64,000 nucleotides of DNA from Cacajao melanocephalus (lineage: Eukaryota > Chordata > Mammalia > Primates > Pitheciidae). Position numbers and translations under genes: made by a program. Positions 1 to 12,415 of the stretch are shown here, piece by piece. Within the stretch, counting starts at the first letter, position 1. Every line of letters begins with the position of its first letter. The stretch spans positions 1 to 64,000 of the forward strand of contig CAUYLG010059139.1 in the NCBI GenBank assembly GCA_963573385.1. The letters are read 5' to 3'. The notes beneath the pieces were generated by a model. That model worked only from the letters and a program-made list of their open reading frames with translations, ran no database searches and was not told the origin of the DNA.

Positions 1-399
1 GTGATGGAGTTTTTTCTGTTTCTTAGTTTTCCTTTGGCGGACACGCCCCTTCCCCACAGAGCTGGACCTTCCCGGTTCGGCTGTGCTTGCTGTGAAACTC
101 TCAGTCCTCAGCGTTTCCAATTGCTGTTCTCCTTGTGGGGATGGGACCAGCCGAGCCCAACTCAAAGGGCACCCCGTCCCGTATACTCTGCGCCGAGAAG
201 TGCCATGCCGGGGCACTGGCAAAACAGCCGCGCCGGCCAAAAAGTCACGCTGGTGACCCGTGTGGCTCCTCCACTGGGAATCTCCCAGTCTGTGGGCAAC
301 AAAAATTCATCTGAAAGTGCGGCATCCAGTCAGTCTCTGCGCTTTCACTGGGAGCTACAATCCTGAGCTGCTGCTACTCAGCCATCTTGGATCTCTCCC
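1..399 (-). mobile_element. Young L1 5' UTR end, antisense, continuing left of the window
   Basis: Read on the minus strand, this begins gggagagatccaagatggct, the standard L1 5' start pattern, and continues through a GC-rich leader. It keeps many CpG dinucleotides (for example around 155-265), which is unusual for old repeats and indicates a recent insertion. The leader is not the human L1PA 5' UTR that I know. The rest of the element would lie to the left of position 1. It interrupts ORF2 of the L1 at 400-3612. A 121-codon plus-strand ORF over it is a chance ORF in a CpG-rich leader. Confidence 0.8.
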
Positions 400-821
400 T
401 CTTGAGTGAGTTTCTTAATCCTGAGTTCTAATTTGATTGCACTGTGGTCTGAGAGACTGTTGGTTATGATTTCCATTCTTTTGCATTTGCTGACATTTGC
501 TGAGGAGTGTTTTACTTCCAATTATGTGGTCAATTTTAGAATAAGTGCAATGTGATGCTTAGAAAAATGTATATTCTGTGAATTTGGGGTGGAGAGTTCT
601 GTAGATGTCTATTAGGTCCGCTTGGTCCAGATCTGAGTTCAAGTCCTATATATCCTTGTTAATTTTCTGTCTCATTGATCTAACATTGACAGTGGGGTGT
701 TAAAGTCTCCCACTATTTTTGTGTGGGAGTCTAAGTCTGTTTGTAGGTTATTAAGAGCTTGCTTTATGTATCTGGGTGTTCCTATATTGGCTGCATATAT
801 ATTTAGGATAGTTAGCTCTTC

Positions 822-1091
822 TTATTCCATTGATCCCTTTACCATTATGTAATGCCCTTCTTTGTCTCCTTTGATTGTTGTTGGTTTAAAGTCTGTTTTA
901 TCAGAGACTAGGATTGCAACTCCTGTTTTTTGTTTGTTTCTTTCTTTTTGTTTTTGTTGTTTGTTTGTTTTTTGCTTTCCATTTGCTTGGTAAATCTTCC
1001 TGAATCCCTTTATTTTGAGCCTATATGTGTGTCTTTCCATGTGAGATGGGTCTCCTGAATACAGCACATCGATGGGTTTGACTCTATCCAA
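822..1091 (-). pseudogene. L1 ORF2 endonuclease-domain remnant
   Basis: The 89-residue minus-strand frame has the L1 ORF2p endonuclease pattern: HRLKIKG-like text, YQANGKQK, then VAILVSDKTDFKP and GHYIMVKGS. A low-complexity insert (NKQQKQKERNKQK, from a tttg-rich expansion on the plus strand at 925-975) interrupts the domain. It is part of the decayed L1 at 400-3612 and is not a host gene. Confidence 0.85.
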
Positions 1092-3182
1092 TTTGCCAGT
1101 CTGTGTCTTTTAATTGGGGCACTTAGCCCATTTATATTTAAGGTTAATATTGTTATGTGTGAATTTGATCCTGCCATTTTGATGCTAGCTGGTTGTTTTG
1201 CCCATTAGTTGATGCAGTTGTTTCATTGTGTCGATGGTTTTTACGATTTGGTATGTTTTTGTGGTAGCTGGTACTGATTGTTCCTTTCTATGTTTAGTGC
1301 TTCCTTCAGGAGCTCTTATAAGGCAGGCCTGGTGGTAGCAAAATCTCTCAGCATTTGCTTGTCCATAAAGGATTTTATTTCTCCTCATTTAGGAAGCTTA
1401 GTTTGGCTAGGTATGAAATTCTGGGTTGAAAATTCTTTTCCTTGAGGATATTGAATATTGGCTCCCACTCTCTTCTGGCTGAGAGATCTGCTGTGAGTCT
1501 GATGGGCTTCCCTTTGTGGGACCCAACCTTTCTCTATGGCTGCCCTTAGCACTTTTTCCTTCATTTCAACCCTGATGAATCTGATGATTATGTGTCTTGG
1601 GGTTGCTCTTCTCGAGGAGTATCTTTGTGGTGTTCTCTGTATTTCCTGAATTTGAATGTTGGCCTGCCTTGCTGAGTTGGCCTACCTTGCTAGGTCAGGG
1701 AAGTTCTCCTGGATAATATTCTGAAGAGTATTTTCCAACTTGGTTTCATTCCCCCTGTCACTTTCAGGTACACTGATCAAATGTAGATTTGGTCTTTTCA
1801 CATAATCCCATATTTCTTGGAGGCTTTGTTCATTTCTTTTCACTCTTTTTTTCTCTAATCTTGCCTTCTCGCTTCATTTCATTGAGTTGATCTTCAGCCT
1901 CTGATATCCTTTCTTCCTCTTGATTGATTTGGCTATTGAAACTTGTGTATGCTTCAGGAAGTTCTTATGCTGTGTTTTTCAGCTCCATCAAGTTGTTTGT
2001 GTTCTTCTTTATGCTGGTTATTCTAATTAGCATTTCATCTAACCTTTTTTCAAGGTTCTTAGCTTCCTTGCATTGTGTTAGAACATACTTCTTTAGCTCA
2101 GAGAAGTTTGTTATTACGCACCTTTGGAAGCCTGCTTCTGTCAGTTTGATACTCATTCTCCATCCAGTTTGTTCCCTTGCTGGTGAGGAGCTGTGATCCC
2201 TTGGAGGAGAAGGGTGTCCTGGTTTTTGGAGATTTCAGCCTTTTTGCACTTGTTTCTTCCCATCTTCATGGATATATCTACCTTTCATCTCTGAAGTTGG
2301 TGACCTTTGGATGGGGTCTCTGAGGAGGAGTCCTTTCTGTTGATGTTGAAACTATTTCTTTGTTTGTTAGTTTAGTCAGGCTTCTCTGCTGCAGGTCTGC
2401 TGGAGTTTGCTGGAGGTCCACTCCAGACCCTGATTGCCTAGAAATCACCAGCAGGGGCAGCAGAACAGCAAATATTGCTGCCTGTTCCTTCCTCTGGTAG
2501 CTTCATCCCAGAAGGATACCTTCCCCATGCTAGCAACAGCTCTCCTGTATGAGGTGTCTATCAGCCCCTGCTGGGAGGTATACCCAGTCAGGTTACTCAG
2601 GGGTCAAGGAGCCACTTGAAGAGGTAGTCTGTCCCTTATCAGAGCTCTAATGCTGTGCTGGGAGATCCTTTGCTTCTTTCAGAGCTGCCAGGCAGGGACC
2701 TTTAAGTCTGCTGAAGCTGTATCCACAACTGCCCCTTTCCCCAGGTGCTCTGTCCCAGGAAGGTGGGGGCTTTATTTATAAGTCCCTGATGGGCTTCTGC
2801 ATTTTTTCAGAGATGCCCTGCCCAGAGAGAAGGGAATCTAAAGACAAAGTCTACGGGCAGAGGCCTTCCTGAGGTGCTGTGGGCTCTGTCCAGTCACTAC
2901 GTAAACTTCCCAGTAACTTTATTTACAGAGGCGAGATTAAAACTGCCTACTGGAGCCTCAGCAATGGCGGACACCCCTCCCTCCACCAAGCCTGACTGTC
3001 CCAGGATGAGCTCAGACTGCTATGCTGGATATGAGAATTTCAAGCCAGTGCATCTTACCCTGCTGGTCTTCGTGGGGGTGGGACCCGCTGAGCCAGACCA
3101 CTTGGCTCCCTGGCTTCAGCCCCCTTTTTCAGGGGAATGAGCTGTTCTGTCTTGCTAGCATTCCAGGCACCACTGGAATTTG

Positions 3183-3209
3183 AAAAAAAAAAAAAAAAAA
3201 AAAAAAAAA
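3183..3209 (+). repeat. A27 homopolymer inside the L1 5' UTR
   Basis: There are 27 consecutive A residues on the plus strand (poly-T in the L1 sense direction). The tract lies inside the 5' UTR of the antisense L1 and not at an insertion tail. Confidence 0.9.
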
Positions 3210-3627
3210 GAAGACTGCTGCAGCTAGCTCAGTTTCTTCCCAAATAGTCACCCAGTTTTGAGCTGGAAACCCCAGGTGCTGGTGTTGTAGGCACCAGAGA
3301 GAGTCTCTTGGTCTGTGGGTTGTGAAGACCATGGGGAAAGCACAGTATGTGAGCAGGAGTGCCAGGAAAAGTCCCTAATGGCTTCCCTTGGCTAGGAGAG
3401 GGAGTTCCCTGGCCCTTTGTGCTTCCCGGGTGAGGCAATGCCCCACCTGCTTCAGCTCGACCTCCTTGGGCTGCACCGACTGTCTAACCGATCCCAATGA
3501 GATGAACCAGATACCTCAGTTGGAAATGCAGAGATCATCGGCCTTCTGCATCCCTCTCACTGGGAATTGCACACCAGAGTTGTTCCTTTTTGGCTATCTT
3601 ACGAACCCTCCTTCCAGCAACATCTGG

Positions 3628-5050
3628 CTAAAGATTTGTCCATTTTATTGCTCTTCTCAAAGAACCAGCTTTTTGTTTCATTAATTTTTCCTATTTTTTT
3701 CTTTTTTCTATGTCATTGTTTTCTGTTCCTATCTTCATTATTTCCTTCTACCTAAAGTTTGATTTGCTCTTTTTTTTTTATAGTTTTTTAAGGGAAAAAC
3801 TAAGACTTTTTTTCTTTTCTAATATAAGCTGGTCTATAAAATTTCCCCTAAAAACTGTTTTAGTGGCATCTTTCAAATTTTGATATATTGTATTTTAATT
3901 TTCATTTGGTTCAAAATAATTTCTAAATTCCCTTTTGAATTCATCTTTGATCCATGAGTTATCTAGAAGTATGTTGTTTTGTTTCCAAATATTTGAGGAT
4001 TTTCCAGAGATCTTTCTGTTGACATTTTTTAATTAATTAATTCCACAGATAATATATTATCTGTGGTCAGATAATATATTTTGTGTGACTTTAATTATTT
4101 TCAATTTAAAAAGACTTATGGACCACTGTATGATCTATTGTTATAGATGTCCATGTGTTATTGAAAAGAATGTGTATTCTGCTGTTTTTGGAGTGAAATG
4201 CTCTATAAATGTTTGTTTTAAAAATTACTTGATAATGTTGTTCAGATCTTCTATTTTCTTATTTATTTTCATTCTATTTGTTTTTTATATTATTGAGACA
4301 GAAATATTGAAATATCTGACTATATTTTTGGATTTGCATGTTTCTTCTTTCAGTTATACCAGTTTCTATTTCATGTGTACTGAAGCTTTGTTAGTAGGTG
4401 CATAGGCATGATTTGTGATTGTTTATGTCTTCTTGATGAAGTGACTCCTTATCATTATGAAATGACATTTTTCATCCCAGGTAATACTCTTTGATCTGAA
4501 ACCTCTTTTGTTTGATATTACTATAGCTTTCCTTGATTGGTGTCAAGCATAGTATATTTTTTTTCACCCTTTTACTTTTAACTTGTTTGTGCCATCACAC
4601 TTGAAATGTGTTTCATGTAGGTAACATATAGTTGAGTCTTGCTTTTTAATCCAATTTGACAATCTTTTCTTTTTAATTGGGTCATTTAGACCACTTATAT
4701 TTCATTATGTGATTAGATTTATATGCTAATTTTTGTTGGAGGGTTTTGTCCCATCCCTTCTTTTTTTCTCTCTCTCTCTTTTCCTGCCTGATTTTGGATT
4801 AAATGAACAATTTTTACAGTTTCTTTTTGTGTCCCTCGTTGGTTGTATTTTAGTTATTACTTTAGGACTTATGGTATATATATTTAGTTTATCACAGTTT
4901 ACCTTCAAGTGATTTTATGCTCACATATAGTGTAATAATTTTGCAATAGTATATTTTTATTTTCCCCTTCCCAATCTTTTTTGAAATTATTGGAAAATAT
5001 TTAACCTCTACAGATTTTATAAACCCCACATTGTGATATTATTTTTACTT
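3628..5050 (-). mobile_element. Old L1M ORF2 fragment, antisense (part 1)
   Basis: The minus strand carries decayed L1 ORF2 sequence. On the plus strand it is recognisable by caaagaaccagctttttgtt and by agatgtccatgtgttattga. It is far more diverged than the neighbouring L1s. It is interrupted at 5051-6226 by a younger sense L1 and continues to the right. Confidence 0.75.
4043..4066. repeat. 24-bp perfect palindrome in the L1M fragment
   Basis: Positions 4043-4054 (ccacagataata) and 4055-4066 (tattatctgtgg) are exact reverse complements with no spacer. A partial further copy of cagataatatatt follows at 4069. Confidence 0.95.
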
Positions 5051-6226
5051 AAAGTTAATTGTCAAACCCTAGAAGAAAACCTGGGTAAAACCACTCAGGA
5101 CATAGGCATAGTCAAGAACTTCATGACTAAAACACCAAAAGCATCAGCAACAAAAGGCAAAATAGATAAATGGGATCTAATTAAACTCCAGAGCTTCTGC
5201 ACAGCAAATGAAACAATCATTAGAGTGAACAAGCAATCAACAGAATGGGAAAAAATTTTTGCAATCTACACATCTGACAAAGGGCTAATATCCAAAATCT
5301 ACAAAGAACTAAAGCAGATTTACAAACAAACAAATAAACAAACAAACCCATCCAAAAGTGGGTGAAGGATATGAACAGACTCTTTTCAAAAGAAGACATA
5401 TATGAGGCTGACAAACATATGAAAAAATGCTCATCACTGATTATTAGAGAAATGCAAATCAAAACCACGTTGAGATGCTACCTCACACCAGTTAGAATGG
5501 TGATCATTAAAAAATCTGGAGACAACAGATGCTGGAGAGGATGTGGAGAAACAGGAACACTTTTACACTGTTGGTGGGAGTGTAAACTAGTTCAACCATT
5601 GTGGAAGACAATGTGGCGCTTCCTCAAGGACCTGGAAATAGAAATTCCATTTGACCTAGCAATCCCATTACTGGGTATATACCCAAAGGATTATAAATCA
5701 TTCTATTATAAAGACACATGCACAGGTATGTTAACAGCAGCATTGTTTACAATAGCAAAGACCTGGAACCAACCCAAATGCCCATCAACAATAGACTGGA
5801 CAAGGAAAATGTGGCACATATACACCATGGAATACTATGCAGCCATAAAAAATGATGAGTTTGTGTCCTTTGTAGGGACATGGATGAATCTGGAAACCAT
5901 CATTTTCAGCAAACTGACAGAAGATCAAGAAATCAAACACCATATGTTCTCACTCATAGGCAGATATTGAACAATGAGAACACATGGACACAGGGAGGGG
6001 AGCATCACACACTGGGGGTTTGTTGCTGGGGGCCAAGGTAGGGACAGCGGTGGGGTGGGGAGGTCAGGGAGGGATAACATGGTGAGAAATGCCAGATGTA
6101 GGGGACAGGGGATCGAGGCAGCAAACCACATTGCCATGTGTGTACCTATGCAGCAATCCTGCATGATCTGCACATGTACCCCAGAACCTAAAGTACAATA
6201 AAAATAAATAAATAAAGTTAATTGTC
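5051..6226 (+). mobile_element. 5'-truncated sense L1 with 13-bp target duplication
   Basis: The element spans about 5064-6213. It is flanked by direct repeats aaagttaattgtc at 5051-5063 and 6214-6226, a classic L1 target-site duplication. It holds the end of ORF2, a full 3' UTR and an A-rich tail (aataaaaataaataaataa type). The 3' UTR (gccagatgtagg, ggcagcaaaccacattgcc, cctgcatgatctgcacatgt) resembles New World monkey L1s as I remember them. Human L1PA 3' UTRs differ here. Confidence 0.92.
5362..5970 (+). pseudogene. L1 ORF2 C-terminal remnant
   Basis: A 202-codon open frame encodes the C-terminal part of L1 ORF2p. It includes the Cys-rich segment ([18 protein letters not shown]) and the end pattern FSLIGRY followed by TGA at 5968-5970. 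The upstream part of ORF2 (5064-5365) is in another frame. The shift falls in an expanded aaac-repeat at about 5323-5346. The element lacks the endonuclease and most of the reverse transcriptase, so it cannot act alone. Confidence 0.9.
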
Positions 6227-6261
6227 TTTTCAAGTGATTTTTTTTAAGTTAGAAACAAAAC

Positions 6262-6330
6262 ATACACACACACATCTGTGTATATATATATACATGCGTA
6301 TACATACACATATGTACACACATAGCCATT
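6262..6330. repeat. (CA/TA)n simple repeat
   Basis: Imperfect alternating purine-pyrimidine tract: acacacacacacatctgtg, then tatatatata and tacatacacatatg. Confidence 0.85.
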
Positions 6331-6711
6331 TGCAATACTCTTCATCCTTTGTATAGATTTCTGTTTCCATCTGGTATTATTTTCATAATCCTTAAAGAAT
6401 TTTTTTAATTTTATGGTGAAATCTGACAGTGATGAATGCTCTTAGCTTTTGTATGTCTGAAAAAGTCTTTATTTCCCCTTTATTTCTAAAAGATCTTTTA
6501 CTAAATATAAAATTTTAGTTTGACAGTTTTTTCCTTTCAGTATTTTAAAAATATTGCATCACTATCTTCTCACATGCACTATTTCTGTCTAGAAATATAT
6601 TATACAATAATCCCTGCCTTGATTTTCTCTATATAATGTGCCTTATCTGAAGCTATTTTTAAGATTTTCTGTTCATCACTTGTTTTGAGCGAGTTGATTA
6701 TCATGCACATT

Positions 6712-6799
6712 GCTTTAATTTTCTGTATATTTCTTGTACTTGGAGTTTATTGGATGCTTTAATTTTCTGTATATTTCTTGTACTTGGAGTTTATTGGAT
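6712..6799. repeat. Perfect 44-bp tandem duplication
   Basis: 6712-6755 and 6756-6799 are identical (gctttaattttctgtata through gtttattggat). They lie inside much older L1M sequence, so the duplication itself is recent. Confidence 0.95.
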
Positions 6800-7600
6800 T
6801 TCATGAATCTCTGGTTTTATTGTTTCTATCACATTTGGACATTTTATATCCATTATGCCTTCTAAGTTTTTTCTTTACTGCCCTCTCTTTGTTTCAGAGA
6901 CTCCAATTTCCTAAGTATAGACTACTTGAAGTTAGCCCACAGCTCACTGATGCTCTACTCATTTTATGAATTCTCTTCCCTTTGTCTTTCATTTCAAATA
7001 TTTTTATAGCCATGTCTTCAAGTTCACTAATCTTGTTTTCTGCAGTCTCTAATTTGTCATCATTCCCATGCAATGTAATTTTTATCTTAGACATTGTAAT
7101 TTTCACCTCCAGAAATTTTATTTTAGCCTTTAGAAATATCTTCCATGTATCTACTTAACTTTTTGAACATTTGAAATGCAGTTATAATAACTGCTAATTC
7201 TGTGTTAATTTGGGGTCCATTTTGATTGATGGATAAGATATCCTCTTATGGTCCTATTTTCCTACTTTTTGTATGCTGGTTAACTATTGACTGGGTACCA
7301 GATATTGTATATTTTACTGTGTTCATACTGGACATTTTTGTATTCCTATCAATATTCTCAGGCTTTGATCTGAGACACAATTTAATTGCTTAGAAACAGT
7401 TTTATCCTTTGTCCTCACTTTTAAGATTTGTTAGGTGATACCAAAGCAATGCTTGGTTTAGGTGTTATTATTCCCTGCAATTGAGGCAAACTGCTCTGTG
7501 TATGTTAGAGAATCTTAAGGTTTCCCAATTCTGGGTCTGTGTGAGTAGCAGGCACTGTTCTTCAGTCCTTTTGTGCGGGTTTCCACCTAGCCTTAGGTAG

Positions 7601-7960
<360 letters not shown>

Positions 7961-8310
7961 AGAAAGTCCTGGTGTTTTCTCTCTGTGAAGCACTCTCGAC
8001 TCTAGTACTCTTCTCTGTAAACTCCAGCTGCCTCGGTCTCCTCAGACTCAACTTCATCTACTCAACATGAGGAGCCCACTGGGCTCTGCCTGTATTTGCC
8101 CTCTCATGCTGTAGCCTGGAACTTCTCTCCAGGCTGGAAGCTCAAAAATCACCAGGCCTATCTCATTTGCTTCCCTTCTCTCAAGGCTCACTGAGTGTTG
8201 ACGGATGTCCAGTGTATTGTGCACTTTTGTTTCATATATTTTGTCCTGGGATGAGGGGAGGGAGGTTAGGTGGGAGGATAAATCAAGTTCCTATTACTCC
8301 ATTTTGGCTA
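7961..8310 (-). mobile_element. Probable 5' end of the old antisense L1M
   Basis: Text such as gttcctattactccattttg (8288-8307) resembles the 5' end of old L1M elements read in reverse. The region continues the L1M that the Alu interrupts. The exact end is uncertain. Confidence 0.45.
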
Positions 8311-8412
8311 GAGGTGGAAATGGCATTTACTCTCATTTTAGCGGGGTTTTAGTTAGGACAAGAAATAATGCATGTGCTCATTCCACTCTATTGACCCAGG
8401 AGCACATTGTAC

Positions 8413-8443
<31 letters not shown>

Positions 8444-9195
8444 CTATTTCTGGTATTGGAGCTTCTGTAAGTCTTAGTTCATGGTTTTGTTAATTATTTG
8501 TCCAAGTTTATATTCTCTAAATGGACTTTTTGAGAAGTGGGAACTGTGTCTCATTCACTTTGAGATAGTCTCAGTGCTAAATTGGAGCTCTATAAATGTT
8601 TGTTGAATGGATTAGTGAGTTAATACTGTTGTCTTATTGGTAAAATTGCAAGTTTAAAGAGTCAAGACTGAAGGTAAGAGTGCTTTTTAATTAAAACCTT
8701 TGTAGGGAAATGCAATTTACCCTTCAGGACATTATTCTTTTCAGGCTGCAGCTTTTAATGTTAACATTAGCACCCTCTTCTGCCTTTGTGGCAGGAAACA
8801 CTTCTTAAAAATGTTGTCACACATTTTCTGGTAGAATGTATATGCAACATTTGGGGGAATTTTATCCTTGGCCATTTATCCTGGTCATTTTCTAATCTGA
8901 TCTCAATGTAAAAGTTATTGTGGAATAACAGAAAGATATATGTTTCCAATCCATCTATTCTCTTGCTTTGTGTGTATGTGAAATACCAATTTAATCTTTT
9001 AAAGGATCCTTAAGTTTCCATATATAATTATAAAGACAAATGGGTATATTTTAAGTTCAAATTTCCTCAAATTTTCTCCTGTTCTAAAGAGTGTAGAATT
9101 GTATCATATGTTCTCTCAATCTTTCAAAGGTTTAGAAGTTGAGAAATTAGAGCAAGATCATCAAAATATGTCACTATTTGATTCCTCTACTTATA
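8311..9195. other. AT-rich sequence with a poly-T tract and an L2 end
   Basis: A T-run of about 28 lies at 8412-8439 with no Alu next to it. 8530-8620 ends in ctctataaatgtttgttgaa, the usual L2 3' end, on the plus strand. The rest is unrecognised. Confidence 0.55.
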
Positions 9196-9440
9196 AAGGC
9201 AGCATTGCTTAGTGATTTCAAATACTGTGGAGCCCGATGGCCTGTGTACAGCTCCACCTTTTACTAGCTGTGTGGCCTTGAGCAAGTCACTAAATCTCTC
9301 CAAGCCTGTTTTCTCCTATGTAAAGGGGCTTAATAATAGTACATTCTAAGGTCATTAAGAAGATTAAATTGGTTAATGTTTACAAAATGTTTTAAATGGT
9401 GCACGATATACATGGTAAGTGTTACATAAGCATTAGTTTA
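9196..9440 (+). mobile_element. MIR, sense
   Basis: Core MIR order is kept: actagctgtgtggccttgag, aagtcactaaatctctcc, then taaaggggcttaataatag and the cattagttta end. It is moderately diverged. Confidence 0.8.
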
Positions 9441-9769
9441 AGCAAAATAAATATACTGTAGTTGAATAAAATAAAACTAAAGCATTATTTTATAAATCTT
9501 TCTGCATTTAATTCTTCTGACTTGCCCAAGAAGTAAAAATTACACTCTTTTATGAAGTTATGTCATACTTCAATAGCTTGCATTTTTGGAAATCAGTTGA
9601 ATATTGAGGGGTTAAAGAACACTTCTAATTTTCCTTCAAAATCTTCTACAAAACAATGATTTCTCAATGGGTATGAGATAAAACTTGCAGGGCTTTGCTA
9701 CTTTTCTCACAGGGTTGATTTTAGCAAGGTTTTGTACTTGGTACCTCTATTTTTCCTTTAGTCTAAACC

Positions 9770-10240
<471 letters not shown>

Positions 10241-12204
10241 TTATTGAGTTCTTTTCTAATTTAACATCCTTATTTTCGATAGTGTTCCAATTATGAGCAT
10301 CTGTGGCTTGCAGAATTTGTCAACTTGTTAGAGACAGACTTTTGATTTAGCATTCATTTCCATTTTTAAGCTTATCTGTCTTTTTTGTTTGTGTTTGCAG
10401 ATTTTTCAATTTCTCATCAATCTCTCTGGGTTACTATTATTGTCCTAGCATCTCATTGTCCAGATTATTAAGAAGTTAAGAAAGCTTAGTCAGCAGTAGA
10501 TGGTTGACTGTATTTTGTAAATATAAGACTCAGCTAATGGCTCTTTGAAATTTACATGGGCATTATTTACTTAATAGTCTTAGTATGTTTAATGCCATCT
10601 TTGAGAGACTTCTGCACACAATCTCTTATCATCCCTGGATATTTGTTTCTAGCTGGGTGTTTGAGGTTAGATAGACTCACAGGGAGTTTATAGAAACAAT
10701 GATGCATCAAAATTTCACATCTCATAATTACAGTAATTTTCAATACAGCCCAGTTCTGTCCAGAATCAGGAGACTTGACAGGCCCCAAACCAAAAGGGCG
10801 TTTGAAATACTTACTGCTCATCCCTCCTCCTGCCTCCCCCATGCTGGGGCAGGAGCTGTGGTGAGCATGTGGACGGCACAGGCTCTGTGGGTGTCTGACT
10901 GGAGAGCCTCAGTTATGCGCTCTCCACCTCATCACACAGCAGCCCCATGTAATAGAAATCACTTATTATGAGGGTTGGCTAAATAAAGGCACATTGTGAC
11001 CGGTCACAATTCCTAAATGAATCCTCCTGACTGATCTGGTCCTGACACTTTCAAAGCTGCTGTTATTACTGAACATGAACATGTGGAAAGAATAAATGAA
11101 GACAGAATGATAAAATTCTTAAATGCTTTTGCTTAAAATTATTCATTCTCTTGTGTGTGTGTAAATGGGGACACACATGCACACATACACACTCCACATA
11201 CACTCTTGCATACTGAAATGGTTCCCTAGGTGCACTTTTATCATTTTATCCCATCTCACTTTCGTGGTTCCTGTTGTAGTCCTTCTGTAGACTAATTCTC
11301 TAAATACTTAGAAAAATAAAAGGGTCTTTTATCTGTGTGTAGTCGTGGATTTTGCTGCCTCTTAACGCATTATCTTTTCTGAGTTCTTAAGTGTTAGAAG
11401 TGGGAAAGTCATTTTTCTTTTAAATTTAGCAGATAGCATTTCTGTGCATATGTACTTAAACCATATACACACTTATGCTGTAATAGAAACATCATGGAAA
11501 AGCAAACCATAGGCTTTTAGCACTGTCAGGCATAAGCTTTTTCCCTCTCATCTCCGCCTGGAAAGATGTTTAGGAGAATGAGAGGCCTCTCTGGGTCTGT
11601 GTTCATAAGCCTTGCTGGAAAAAAAAAAGTCAATTATTTTTTAGACTCAGATCACACCATAATAAATATGAATATAAACAATCACTTAAGTGCTTTCTAA
11701 GCACTGGTTCTATCTATGATCAGACTTCCTTCTTCTATTTAGTAAAAAGCTAACAAATAAGAATGGAGTGCCATTTGCATGTTTCATATTTTTACTCAAT
11801 ATGGAGTCCAGTGGTTGAGTAGACTCATCTGATAGCCAAGAGAAGCAAACAAAATTGATTTCCTCGATTTCCTGTAGCCCACAGTGAGTTTCCCTAGATT
11901 TAGAGAGCAGGTGATTCTAAGATGGGTGTGAAATACAACTCGCAAGGCTTTGCTATTGAGAGACCTGGGTATGCGGTGGAGAGACCAGATGTCATCCTTG
12001 GGAAAGTGAAGCCTCTCTCCTCCTTGAATGAGCTGTTTTAGGATGTGCTCATGTGAAAATATTGCACTTACCACGGTATAAAATGTCAAGCCATCACATC
12101 CCTGGGATAGAAACAATTAAGGAAGGATTTGTGTTTGTAAAAACGTGCCTGTCAAGGTGAGTGATTAGGGTACATGAAAGAAAGAAAATACGGAGATGTA
12201 AAAA
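10241..12204. other. Unique intergenic sequence
   Basis: No gene or clear repeat. Contains an 18-bp palindrome (10993-11010) and a short TG/CA-rich piece (11152-11205). Short ORFs on both strands show no family resemblance. Confidence 0.5.
10993..11010. promoter_or_regulatory. 18-bp palindrome attgtgaccggtcacaat
   Basis: Perfect inverted repeat with no spacer. The centre, tgaccggtca, is two everted GGTCA nuclear-receptor half sites. Any binding role is inference. Confidence 0.45.
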
Positions 12205-12415
12205 TTGGGGGTTCTGCAATCAGACCCTCTAGACTTAAATCCTACTTCCACTTGCTGAGTGATCTTGGGCTAGTCTCTCTGAGCCTCAGCTTTTTTCCCT
12301 GTGAAATGGGGAAACTAATCGCTAACCATAGGTTTACTGTATTAAATGAGTTAATACATGCAAAACAATTCACACATAGTAAGCATGAAATAAATGTTAA
12401 TGATTACCATTGTTA
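12205..12415 (+). mobile_element. MIR, sense
   Basis: Near-complete MIR: cttgctgagtgatcttggg, ctctctgagcctcagc, gtgaaatggggaaacta, ttaaatgagttaatacatgc and a gtaagcatgaaataaatgtt end. Confidence 0.9.

Larger units (their letters stand above)
400..3612 (-). mobile_element. Antisense L1 (L1PA-like): ORF2 start, ORF1 and 5' UTR
   Basis: On the minus strand the order is 5' UTR (about 3612 to 2290), ORF1 (about 2270 to 1250), then the start of ORF2 (about 1175 down to 400). A minus-strand frame at 822-1091 reads the ORF2 endonuclease region (GVAILVSDKTDFKPT). Minus-strand 1965-2156 reads the ORF1 coiled coil. Both reading frames are broken by stops and shifts, so this is a dead copy. The 5' end near 3612 matches the L1PA pattern (gttcctttttggctatctt). 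Its 3' part should lie left of the young L1 that interrupts it at 399/400. Confidence 0.88.

Noticed and set aside
1..366. 121-codon ORF at the window start
   Set aside because: It reads the antisense of an L1 5' UTR.
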